This document shows positions 1-6,928 of a stretch of 12,392 nt of DNA, piece after piece; position 1 is the stretch's first letter, and each line of letters begins with the position of its first letter. The translations under genes and the position numbers were made by a program. The DNA comes from an uncultured Collinsella sp. Lineage in GTDB: Bacteria > Actinomycetota > Coriobacteriia > Coriobacteriales > Coriobacteriaceae. The stretch is from positions 1 to 12,392 of the forward strand of contig UQWK01000059.1 in the NCBI GenBank assembly GCA_900544725.1, written 5' to 3'. Under the pieces are notes generated by a model. That model was not told the origin of the DNA. It saw only the letters and a program-made list of their open reading frames with translations, and did not search any database.

Positions 1-41
1 GTCTAACCATGCAATCCGTTTTCCTCCGTCCCCGAGGGATC

Positions 42-67
42 AAAAAACCGCCCCCGAAGGGACGGTT
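42..67 (-). terminator. Intrinsic terminator of the yerC-like gene
   Basis: Read on the minus strand, a 9-bp stem (AACCGTCCC paired with GGGGCGGTT, one G-U pair) closes a TTCG tetraloop and runs straight into six T residues. It lies 27 bases past the stop codon of the TrpR-like gene. This is a textbook rho-independent terminator. On the plus strand the hairpin lacks a T-run, so it probably works in one direction only. Confidence 0.9.
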
Positions 68-93
68 CTGCGCAATTCGTTTTTGCCGCTGGC

Positions 94-393
94 CTACTCG
101 CCATCCTCCAGTTTGATGAGGATCTTGCGATAGCCACCGTACTCGCCATTAAGCGCCTTGGACACGCGGCTCACCGTGGTGGACGAAGCGCCGGTGCGGG
201 CCTGAACCTCAACATAGGGCTCGCCCTCATCCAGATAGCGCGCGACCTGCAGGCGCTGCGATAAATCGCAAATCTCGCGCGGCGTGCAGATATCGGTTAA
301 AAACGCCTGGATATCGTTCTCGTCATCCAAAAGACTAAATGCGTGGACCAGCTGCTTGACATCAGGCTTGTCAAACATGTTCTCGATATTCAT
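94..393 (-). CDS. yerC: YerC/YecD-family TrpR-related DNA-binding protein
   Basis: This 99-residue protein belongs to the TrpR-like superfamily and matches the YerC/YecD type known from Firmicutes and Actinobacteria. It should bind DNA in the cytoplasm; the regulon of the family is not well defined. Residues 37-48 (TPREICDLSQRL) and 50-55 (VARYLD) form the typical family core. Residues 60-81, around RTGASSTTVSRVSKAL, form the helix-turn-helix with the recognition helix. The length is normal for the family. The ATG at 391-393 is the only good start in frame; the upstream Shine-Dalgarno is weak (GGCGGTGA). The gene stands alone, is followed by a strong terminator, and is divergent from the holin-like gene. 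Unlike E. coli TrpR, the family is not shown to bind tryptophan, so that ligand should not be assumed. Confidence 0.9.
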   Translation of the reverse strand: MNIENMFDKPDVKQLVHAFSLLDDENDIQAFLTDICTPREICDLSQRLQVARYLDEGEPYVEVQARTGASSTTVSRVSKALNGEYGGYRKILIKLEDGE

Positions 394-717
394 CGATCAC
401 CGCCAAACCCGCCATAAGGCATCGAAGTTGATACTGACATCGGGCATCGTTCGCCCGTAATATGCAATAAAACTATGCATGGGCTATTTGCCCGTAGCAG
501 TGTAGCACACCACCAAACTAAAGCGACAAGACTCTCTGCCAGCGGCACGTTTTTCAGGACGAACGCCGTTTAGAAACCGAATGCGCACGTAAGCTCCACG
601 AATATTTGAGACAATGGGCGCCCAAACACCGCGGCGCGCCCGCGCAACCATCCAAGTCGCCGCCGCAAGCCGCTTCACGCGACGCCAGCAACCCCGGCGC
701 AAGAAAGGATTCACGCC
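394..717. other. 324-base intergenic region between two divergent genes
   Basis: No gene is supported here. On the yerC side (394-507) there is a candidate promoter and a leader with several small inverted repeats: CGGGC/GCCCG at 441-457, GGGC/GCCC at 481-493, and ATGCA/TGCAT arms at about 463-480. On the other side (about 600-700) the DNA is very GC-rich, with the palindrome GGGCGCCC at 616-623. A degenerate extended -10 (TGAGACAAT, 607-615) could serve the holin-like gene, but no -35 box is visible. Confidence 0.5.
499..529 (-). promoter_or_regulatory. Candidate promoter of the yerC-like gene (extended -10)
   Basis: On the minus strand TGCTACACT (499-507) is an extended -10 box (TG-n-TACACT). 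A weak -35 candidate TTGTCG lies at 524-529, with a 19-base spacer. The predicted start is near 492, giving a leader of about 100 bases. The same TGCTACAAT-type box precedes mnmA. Confidence 0.45.
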
Positions 718-1083
718 ATGCGCTTTATGCTTAACTGGCTCTTCACCTCGATCGCCATCGCGATCGCCACGTTCCTCGTCCCCGGTATCCAACCCTTCGG
801 CTTTGCCGAGGCCTGGGTCTGCTTTGCCTTTGTGGGACTGTTCCTCAACATCGTCGATTCGTTCGTCAAACCGTTCCTCACGGTCATCTCGCTGCCGCTC
901 ACAATCATTACGCTCGGCATTTTCCAGCTCGTGCTCAACAGCTTTATGCTGGAGCTCGCCAGCTACCTGTCGGTCAACCTGTTGGGCGTCGGTATCTCCA
1001 TCGCCGGCTTTGGCTCGGCCTTTATGGGCAGCATCCTAGTGTCCATCATGCGCAGCATCCTCGATAGTATTGCCGAAGAGTAG
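718..1083 (+). CDS. Phage holin family 4 (DUF360-like) small integral membrane protein
   Basis: This 121-residue protein is almost wholly hydrophobic, with about four membrane helices (roughly residues 4-23, 29-47, 53-80 and 88-112). It carries the family hallmark near residues 44-69: N44, V50-K51-P52, then LPLTIITLGIF. Proteins of this type are named after a mycobacteriophage holin but are common single chromosomal genes in bacteria and have no proven lytic role. No endolysin or phage gene lies nearby, so a housekeeping membrane role is more likely than lysis; its function is unknown. The ATG is preceded by AAGAAAGGA (701-709) at 8 bases. The acidic C-terminus (DSIAEE) is probably cytoplasmic. 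A strong terminator follows 34 bases after the stop, so it is a monocistronic unit. Confidence 0.88.
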   Translation: MRFMLNWLFTSIAIAIATFLVPGIQPFGFAEAWVCFAFVGLFLNIVDSFVKPFLTVISLPLTIITLGIFQLVLNSFMLELASYLSVNLLGVGISIAGFGSAFMGSILVSIMRSILDSIAEE

Positions 1084-1117
1084 AACGCCCCCGACACAGA
1101 CGCATCGGACCAAATCA

Positions 1118-1155
1118 AAGGCCGCCCATCGCAAAAATGGGCGGCCTTCTTATTT
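1118..1155 (+). terminator. Terminator of the holin-like gene, probably bidirectional
   Basis: A perfect 12-bp stem (AAGGCCGCCCAT at 1118-1129 with its complement at 1137-1148) closes a 7-base loop and is followed by CTTATTT. On the minus strand the same hairpin is followed by TTTGATTTGG, so it may also end the convergent Rrf2 transcript, for which I see no other terminator. Confidence 0.88.
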
Positions 1156-1218
1156 GCCAAGTCTCAGAGGGCAAGAAAATCTACCATTTCCACCCCGTCC
1201 CCACATGGCAGGCGTGGG

Positions 1219-1647
1219 TTAGATGACATAGTCGTAGCCATGGTTGGGAGCGACAAGTTGATCGAGCGTCACGCCGTCGAGGTAATCGTTGATGAGCTTG
1301 TCCAGGTTCTTCCACACGTCGAGCGTGGGGCACTCATCAGATCGCGAGCAGCCCTTGCAGTTGCCATCCAGGCAGGCGACCGGCGCCAGACTACCCTCGG
1401 TCAGGCGCAGGATCTCGCCCACCGTGTACTGCTCGGGCGGACGCGTGAGCACATAGCCGCCGCCCTTGCCACGCATGCCCGAAAGCATGTTGGCGCGCAC
1501 GAGCGTAGCCAAGATGTTCTCGAGATATTTCTCGGAAATCCCCTGTCGCGCCGCGATCTCTTTGAGCGGGATGCGACCGGCCGCCTGGTGCTCGGCCAGA
1601 TCGACCATAACGCGCAGGGCGTACCTGCCCTTAGTAGAAACCAACAT
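1219..1647 (-). CDS. Rrf2-family regulator with clustered cysteines (IscR/CymR-like)
   Basis: This 142-residue protein is a full-length Rrf2-family winged-helix regulator. It opens with MLVSTKGRYALRVMVDLA, has the winged-helix region at about residues 24-70 (ISEKYLENIL, then GMRGKGGGYVL), and a dimerisation helix after 75. Cysteines 92, 97, 100 and 106 sit where IscR and NsrR hold the three ligands of a [2Fe-2S] or [4Fe-4S] cluster, so redox or Fe-S sensing is plausible. The C-terminus resembles CymR of Bacillus and ends in Ile (DYVI), a feature of partners that insert into the CysK active site. It is divergent from cysK, which fits control of cysteine metabolism. The start is the ATG at 1645-1647; AAAGG lies about 12 bases upstream, a loose ribosome site. 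Whether it acts as IscR, CymR or something else cannot be settled from sequence. Confidence 0.92.
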   Translation of the reverse strand: MLVSTKGRYALRVMVDLAEHQAAGRIPLKEIAARQGISEKYLENILATLVRANMLSGMRGKGGGYVLTRPPEQYTVGEILRLTEGSLAPVACLDGNCKGCSRSDECPTLDVWKNLDKLINDYLDGVTLDQLVAPNHGYDYVI

Positions 1648-1683
1648 ATATATTGCTGCCTTTCGGTCTTTTAGTCCGTTGAA

Positions 1684-1711
1684 ATTCTAGCCGAAAAAAT
1701 GGGTTTGAAAA
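1684..1711 (-). promoter_or_regulatory. Candidate promoter of the Rrf2 gene
   Basis: On the minus strand TTTTCA (1706-1711) and TAGAAT (1684-1689) are separated by 16 bases. A small inverted repeat, GGGT/ACCC with an 8-base gap (1701-1716), covers the -35 box and could be an autoregulatory operator. The repeat is short, so this is tentative. Confidence 0.45.
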
Positions 1712-1764
1712 TACCCGTTCCGGTCAAGATGGTTAATCGACTCGTAATAATCTTCTATTTCCTA

Positions 1765-1793
1765 TTGCATTACTAGGCTTTAGTGTCTACTAT
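1765..1793 (+). promoter_or_regulatory. cysK promoter with a dyad in the spacer
   Basis: TTGCAT (1765-1770) and TACTAT (1788-1793) are spaced by exactly 17 bases, a good housekeeping sigma promoter. Between the boxes lies ACTA-n5-TAGT (1772-1784), a small dyad that a repressor such as the divergent Rrf2 protein could occupy. The predicted start near 1800 gives a leader of about 100 bases. Confidence 0.6.
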
Positions 1794-1850
1794 GCTTGCC
1801 AACAGCTAAACGAACAACCTATAAGGTTTATGGGTTTGGCTGCTAGACAC

Positions 1851-1868
1851 GCCGTAAAACCATACGGC
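1851..1868 (+). repeat. Hairpin in the cysK leader
   Basis: GCCGTA (1851-1856) pairs perfectly with TACGGC (1863-1868) across a 6-base loop, 22 bases ahead of the ribosome binding site. A smaller AACC/GGTT hairpin lies at 1817-1827. There is no T-run and no recognisable riboswitch or T-box, so this may simply stabilise the mRNA or be a protein site. Confidence 0.35.
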
Positions 1869-1900
1869 AACCAGCAACTTGAACACTTTGGAGGTTCACC

Positions 1901-2839
<939 letters not shown>

Positions 2840-2939
2840 GGACCCGTCACTTGTCGATAGGCCCAAGGCACGCCGGTCTCCCCTCTCTTCTGGCAGTCTG
2901 GGCTCATCCCAACAGGGTGTCCCACATGACGCCCGAACT

Positions 2940-2948
2940 TGCTACAAT
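2940..2948 (+). promoter_or_regulatory. Candidate extended -10 promoter ahead of mnmA
   Basis: TGCTACAAT is a close match to the extended -10 consensus (TG-n-TATAAT). The -35 region is poor; TGTCCC at 2918-2923 is the nearest candidate, with a 19-base spacer. The predicted start at about 2954-2956 falls at the first bases of the terminator hairpin, so a transcript from here would begin with that hairpin. Confidence 0.5.
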
Positions 2949-2952
2949 GTCT

Positions 2953-2991
2953 GCGGCGCGGAACCAGCCTCCCGCGCCGCTTTTCTTTTTT
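2953..2991 (+). terminator. Strong intrinsic terminator between cysK and mnmA
   Basis: GCGGCGCGG (2953-2961) pairs perfectly with CCGCGCCGC (2972-2980) and is followed by TTTTCTTTTTT. It ends 29 bases before the mnmA start codon. It should stop cysK transcription and, if the promoter at 2940-2948 is real, sits at the very 5' end of the mnmA transcript, where it could act as an attenuator. Confidence 0.85.
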
Positions 2992-3020
2992 GGCCACATG
3001 CCACCAAGGAGAACCTCCCC

Positions 3021-4121
3021 ATGCACAATAAGCGCGTGCTCGTCGCCATGAGCGGCGGCGTCGATTCCAGCGTGACCGCGTACCTGCTCAAAAGCCAGGG
3101 CTACGAATGCGTCGGCGCCACCATGCGTCTCACCTGCCCCGCGCCCGACCCCGCAACAGGTATGAGCAAAGTCGATCGCGACATCGCCGACGCGAAGGCC
3201 GTCGCCGAGCGCCTAGGCATTCCGCACCATGTGCTCGACTTGCAGCAGACCTTCGACCGCAACGTGATCGAGCGCTTTGTGAACGCCTATCAGGAGGGGC
3301 TGACGCCCAATCCGTGCATTATCTGCAACCGCCACATTAAGTTTGGCGCGCTGCTCGATGCGGCGCTGGACATGGGCTGCGACTACATCGCAACGGGACA
3401 TTACGCCAAAACAAGCCAGGCGACAGACGGCACCTGGCAGCTGCATCGCGGCGAGGACCCCAAAAAGGACCAGAGTTACTTTTTGTATTCGCTTACGCAG
3501 GAGCGCCTGGCGCACACGATCTTTCCGCTGGCAGGCCTAAACAAAGAGCGCGACGTGCGCCGCATAGCCGCCGAGCAGGGCTTTACCAACGCCAAGAAGG
3601 CCGAAAGCGAGGATATCTGCTTTATTCCAGACGGTGACTACGCGGGTTATATCGAGCGCCGCTGCGGACATCCCGCCGCACCGGGCGACATTGTGTGGCG
3701 CGACGGCAGCGTGGTCGGGCGCCACAACGGCGCGCTGCGCTACACCATCGGCCAGCGCAAGGGTCTGGGCGTTGCGATGGCGCATCCCGTGTACGTAACG
3801 GGCGTCGACGCCGCCAACAACACCGTGCATCTGGGCGAGGCCGAGGACCTAACCGCCTCGGCGCTAACTGCCGATGAGTGGATCTGGAGCGCGCCGGACG
3901 CACACATGGAGGCGGAGCTCGATGCCGGCGGCATTCGCGTAGGTGCCAAGTACCGCTACCGTCAGAAAGACCAGACAGCAACCCTTACACGTGGCGCCGG
4001 CGGACAAATGCTGCTAACTTTTGACGAGCCGCAACGAGCCATCGCCCCCGGCCAGGCCGTTGTAGTCTATCGCGGCGACATCGTCCTGGGCGGCGGCACC
4101 GTGACCGGCGCACTTAAGTAG
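3021..4121 (+). CDS. mnmA: tRNA 2-thiouridine(34) synthase MnmA
   Basis: This 366-residue cytoplasmic enzyme activates the C2 position of wobble uridine 34 with ATP and adds sulfur passed from a cysteine desulfurase, in tRNAs for Lys, Glu and Gln. The PP-loop SGGVDSS is at 11-17. The nucleophile is expected at C101 in NPCIICN, and the persulfide cysteine at C199 in SEDICFIPD. ATGHYA (123-128) and KKDQSYFL (147-154) are further family signatures. The C-terminal beta-barrel domain (after about 210) is complete. The start ATG has AAGGAG (3006-3011) at 9 bases; the frame is open much further upstream but that part crosses cysK and the terminator and is not coding. No iscS or sufS lies in the window, although mnmA often sits next to one. 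The stop lies only 8 bases from the convergent kinase gene's stop. Confidence 0.95.
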   Translation: MHNKRVLVAMSGGVDSSVTAYLLKSQGYECVGATMRLTCPAPDPATGMSKVDRDIADAKAVAERLGIPHHVLDLQQTFDRNVIERFVNAYQEGLTPNPCIICNRHIKFGALLDAALDMGCDYIATGHYAKTSQATDGTWQLHRGEDPKKDQSYFLYSLTQERLAHTIFPLAGLNKERDVRRIAAEQGFTNAKKAESEDICFIPDGDYAGYIERRCGHPAAPGDIVWRDGSVVGRHNGALRYTIGQRKGLGVAMAHPVYVTGVDAANNTVHLGEAEDLTASALTADEWIWSAPDAHMEAELDAGGIRVGAKYRYRQKDQTATLTRGAGGQMLLTFDEPQRAIAPGQAVVVYRGDIVLGGGTVTGALK

Positions 4122-4129
4122 CCGCAGGT

Positions 4130-5503
4130 TTATCGCTGCACGTGTCGAAGTACCTCAACAGCGGCACCAACCTCGATTACGCGACGCTCGAGGCCGCGGC
4201 GGATGGCCTCGAGTCGACCCTCCGCCGTGGCCCATTTGCTCTGCGAAAGAATCTCGATCGCCTCATCAACAAATCCGTTGAGCCGCGATGAATCGAACCA
4301 ATCGAGCGAGTCCGCAAGCGCCAGCTGGACGGAAGGGTCGGGCCCAAACGGCTTAGCGGAAAACCCAAACTCCCCAGCTGCGAGCACGGCAGTTGGTACG
4401 TTGTACCACAGGCAATTGCCGCTATCGAACAGCGGAGCAGGCCTTATCTCCAGGGTATCGACATTGCGGATGATGCCGAAGTTTCGCCAATGGCGGTCGC
4501 TGTTGGCCAAAAGGGCATCGCAGACAATCACCTGCGACATAGACCTTCTCACAGCGGCCTCATCGGCACCATGCTTGCCAAGGTAGCGACAGTATCGATC
4601 GTATGTCGAGTTTCCCCGCTGGCTAGCAAGTGCGCCCTTAACGTAAACAGCCGGAACGTATTCCTCGCGGCCATCAAGAAAGTCGTCGCACAGACACGCA
4701 GGGCCATCGAACATGCGCTCAACCGTGTAAGGAACAAACTCCCCCTTGGAAAGCAAACGACGATGCAGAGCTGTTGCGACCGCCTCGTTAAAGGGTCGTT
4801 GGTCGTCCACGCCACACCCCTTGACCAGAACGCGAACACCGTTGCGAATCATCCACGATTTAGGAAGCTCGCCCTCGGATGTGTTGTCGGGATTTTTAAG
4901 ACCGATGCCCTCCAGCCAACCCGAACGCCCCTCGGGCGCCGATCGCTCAAACTCGTTCTCAAAGTAATTAATGTTTTGCCATTTGAGTTCGGCGCAATCG
5001 GTCGGCCGCAGCCAATAACAATCCGAAAGTGATAGACCCAGGCACTGAACCGGCACCTCAACGCCGTTAGCAATCCCCAGCTCGCGGTAGCGCGAAATAA
5101 GCCCAGGGCGGACGTCAGGCACCGACCGATGGCTCCACCACACGTTGAGCTCCCGTTTATTCACCGTAGGAGAAGAGCTCGAGCACGTGCCAAACGGCAT
5201 TCGTTGCGCATCGAGGACCTCGGCGATTTCGAAGGGAAACTCACGCGTCGGATCAAATGAGACACGCGCAACCTCGTAATCGGCGGACATCAGCGTAAAC
5301 TTGCGCCCCACATCGGCCGCAGGACGGCGTCCACGTTTGCGGACCTTTTGATAAGCGACCGCGGAATTGTACTCGACCATCTTCCGTCCGCCCACAATAT
5401 CGCACGCGAGCGTTCCCGATGCGGCAAGTTGAGATATGCGGGCTTTCGTAACGCCCAGCAGGCGGGCAGCATCACCCATAGACAAGTACTCGGACGTATC
5501 CAT
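4130..5503 (-). CDS. Helix-turn-helix protein fused to a HipA/CtkA-like kinase
   Basis: This 457-residue protein joins a DNA-binding domain to a protein-kinase-like fold. Residues 5-55 (YLSMGDAARLLGVTKARISQ, then VGGRKMVEY) look like an excisionase/MerR-type helix-turn-helix, followed by a basic linker (KVRKRGRRP, 53-61). The kinase part has a likely ATP-contacting lysine K228 (VLVKG), a helix-C glutamate E240 (PFNEAVA), the HipA-type catalytic loop NSDRHWRNFG (334-343; D336 and N341) and the metal-binding D360 (PLFDSG). All key residues seem present, so it should be active. The middle segment LSLSDCYWL...NINYFENEFE (157-186) is typical of a HipA-domain family of gut Firmicutes and Actinobacteria whose substrates I do not know. 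There is no separate hipB. The start ATG at 5501-5503 has GAGGTG at 9 bases; GTG 5515 is an alternative. Codon choice looks less GC-biased than in cysK, which may mean horizontal transfer. Confidence 0.85.
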   Translation of the reverse strand: MDTSEYLSMGDAARLLGVTKARISQLAASGTLACDIVGGRKMVEYNSAVAYQKVRKRGRRPAADVGRKFTLMSADYEVARVSFDPTREFPFEIAEVLDAQRMPFGTCSSSSPTVNKRELNVWWSHRSVPDVRPGLISRYRELGIANGVEVPVQCLGLSLSDCYWLRPTDCAELKWQNINYFENEFERSAPEGRSGWLEGIGLKNPDNTSEGELPKSWMIRNGVRVLVKGCGVDDQRPFNEAVATALHRRLLSKGEFVPYTVERMFDGPACLCDDFLDGREEYVPAVYVKGALASQRGNSTYDRYCRYLGKHGADEAAVRRSMSQVIVCDALLANSDRHWRNFGIIRNVDTLEIRPAPLFDSGNCLWYNVPTAVLAAGEFGFSAKPFGPDPSVQLALADSLDWFDSSRLNGFVDEAIEILSQSKWATAEGRLEAIRRGLERRVIEVGAAVEVLRHVQR

Positions 5504-5528
5504 ACACCGCATCACCTCGTTAAGTAAT

Positions 5529-5586
5529 TTAAACGTTTAGTTAATAGATTACATACATCATAATACTAAACGACCCAAAGCGAAAA
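5529..5586 (-). promoter_or_regulatory. AT-rich promoter/operator region of the HTH-kinase gene
   Basis: The half-site TAAACG occurs three times: TAAACGTTTA (5530-5539) is a perfect palindrome made of two copies, and ACTAAACG (5565-5572) mirrors CGTTTAGT (5534-5541). The mirrored pair is 31 bases centre to centre, about three helical turns. Weak promoter boxes lie inside (TATTAA at 5541-5546 with TTAGTA at 5564-5569, or TATGAT at 5557-5562). The layout suits a dimeric autorepressor, perhaps the HTH domain of the kinase itself. Confidence 0.5.
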
Positions 5587-5608
5587 AAGGCCCGAGAAAT
5601 CGGGCCTT
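5583..5608 (-). terminator. Terminator of the M42 peptidase gene
   Basis: On the minus strand AAGGCCCGA (paired arms at 5587-5595 and 5600-5608) closes a TTTC loop and runs into six T residues. It lies 33 bases after the peptidase stop codon. It also insulates the kinase promoter from readthrough. Confidence 0.9.
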
Positions 5609-5641
5609 AGCGATTGGTCAGCCGAGTCGCAAACTGCTCCC

Positions 5642-6670
5642 CTAGCGCTGAACGTAGGCGCGAACCAGCTCGTAGGTATTGCGCACGCCGTCGATGTGGC
5701 TGCGCTCGTAGTTGTGGCTCGCGTACACGCCGGGGCCGATCAGACCATGGCGAATGTCGTAGCCGGCCGAGAGCGTGGCCTCGACGTCGGATCCGTAATG
5801 CGGGTACACATCGATGGCGTAATCGAGCTCCAGCTCGCGCGCGATGTTGGACAGCGTGGTTACCAGGTCGTAGTTGTACGGACCACCCGAATCCTTGGCG
5901 CAAATCGAAACCATGCGCTCGGTGCAGCCCAGGTCGTCACCCACGCAGCCCATGTCCACGCTGATCATCTCGCGCGTGTCGGCCGGCACAAAGGCACCGC
6001 CGTGGCCGACCTCCTCGTACACCGTAAAGAGCAACGAAACCTTGCGCGAAAGCGTCACCTCGCCTTCGGCGACGGCGCGGGCCAAACCCAGCAGAATCGA
6101 CGCGGACAGCTTATCGTCAAGGAAGCGACTCTTGATGTAGCCGCTCTCCGTCACCGTGGTGCGCGGATCCATAGCGATGATGTCGCCGGTTTGAATACCC
6201 AGCTCGAGCACATCGTCCTTGCTGTCAACGTTCTCGTCGAGCAGGATTTCCATGTTCTTCTCGATGGTCTTGACCGGCTCATCGGCCACATGCGCCGAAG
6301 GCTCGGTATTGAGGACCACGCCCGTGTAGACATTGCCGTCGCGCGTATAAACGGTGCAGTTCTCGCCATCGGCCGTAGACCACTGATGCCCGCCGAGGGT
6401 CGTGGGGCGCAGGCGACCATTGTCCTTAATGGAACGCACCATGGCGCCCAGGGTATCGACATGGCTCGCCAACACGAGCGGCTCACCCTCACCACCAAGC
6501 CCAACGAGCACATTGCCCTTATTGGAGCGCTCGGGCCCAAAGCCCATATCGCGCAACGTCTCCATCAGATAATCAGTCGCCGCACGGGTATAGCCTGTAG
6601 GCGAAGCAATAGAAGTCAGCGCCTTCAACTGGTCAGTAATATAGGAGAGCGTAGAATCCATCTTGGACAC
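5642..6670 (-). CDS. M42-family metallo-aminopeptidase
   Basis: This roughly 342-residue cytoplasmic enzyme resembles the M42 glutamyl/tetrahedral aminopeptidases (FrvX, PepA, TET types), which trim N-terminal residues from peptides as large hollow oligomers using two metal ions. Metal and catalytic residues visible are H70 and D72 (ASHVDTLGAMV), D185 (RFLDDKLSA), E219-E220 (YEEVGHGGA), D239 (SVDMG) and H325 near the C-terminus (YERSH). The insertion between residues 90 and 175 is the usual second domain. The start is uncertain: the best ribosome site, AAAGGG (6679-6684), is 8 bases from GTG 6668-6670, while the ATG at 6659-6661 is 17 bases away and the ATG at 6725-6727 lacks a site. Substrate specificity cannot be read from sequence. 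A strong terminator follows, so it is probably monocistronic. Confidence 0.9.
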   Translation of the reverse strand: MSKMDSTLSYITDQLKALTSIASPTGYTRAATDYLMETLRDMGFGPERSNKGNVLVGLGGEGEPLVLASHVDTLGAMVRSIKDNGRLRPTTLGGHQWSTADGENCTVYTRDGNVYTGVVLNTEPSAHVADEPVKTIEKNMEILLDENVDSKDDVLELGIQTGDIIAMDPRTTVTESGYIKSRFLDDKLSASILLGLARAVAEGEVTLSRKVSLLFTVYEEVGHGGAFVPADTREMISVDMGCVGDDLGCTERMVSICAKDSGGPYNYDLVTTLSNIARELELDYAIDVYPHYGSDVEATLSAGYDIRHGLIGPGVYASHNYERSHIDGVRNTYELVRAYVQR

Positions 6671-6754
6671 CAAAGTCACCCTTTCATATCGAATTAAACC
6701 CACAGCAACGATACCACCGCGAACCATCTTTTTACCTAGCGAGATGACCCATTG

Positions 6755-6768
6755 AGTTCTTCAGAACT
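6755..6768. repeat. Perfect 14-bp palindrome upstream of the peptidase gene
   Basis: AGTTCT and AGAACT are separated by TC. It sits about 85 bases upstream of the peptidase start, on its promoter side, and could be an operator for a dimeric regulator. No clear promoter boxes can be placed next to it. Confidence 0.35.
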
Positions 6769-6789
6769 GCGCCCGCCACGATAACGAGC

Positions 6790-6921
6790 CGGCGGGCCCC
6801 CTGCCCGTTAGCCCCACAATCTTTCCGCAGGACGGAGGAAGCCCCCGCCGCACGAAGTGCGCAGCGGGGGCTTCCGACATGTCCGAGGACGATTGTGGGG
6901 CTAACGGGCAGGGGCCCGCCG
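6790..6921. repeat. 132-bp nested inverted repeat (cruciform-forming or MITE-like)
   Basis: The outer arms (6790-6821 and 6891-6921) pair over 31 bases with a single bulged C. Inside lies a second hairpin: GGAAGCCCCCGC (6837-6848) with GCGGGGGCTTCC (6864-6875), and within that CGCAC-GAA-GTGCG (6849-6861). Only the 15-base stretches between the two hairpins are poorly paired. It starts 8 bases past the fucO stop, so it may end that transcript, but it has no T-run. No target duplication is obvious at its edges. A third GCCCGCC copy at 6771-6777 could compete for pairing. Confidence 0.85.
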
Positions 6922-6928
6922 AACCAAG

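Noticed and set aside
484..792. A 102-codon minus-strand frame in the yerC-holin gap
   Set aside because: It overlaps the start of the holin-like gene on the other strand, has arginine-rich shadow composition and no ribosome site.
718..1083. Holin gene as a sign of a prophage
   Set aside because: Members of this family are common single chromosomal genes, and there is no endolysin, integrase or structural gene nearby.
1801..1900. Riboswitch or T-box in the cysK leader
   Set aside because: The leader is only about 100 bases and I see no T-box consensus, specifier stem or terminator; only small hairpins.
5696..6697. A 333-codon plus-strand frame opposite the M42 peptidase
   Set aside because: It has no family similarity and biased composition; the peptidase on the other strand has all metal-binding motifs.
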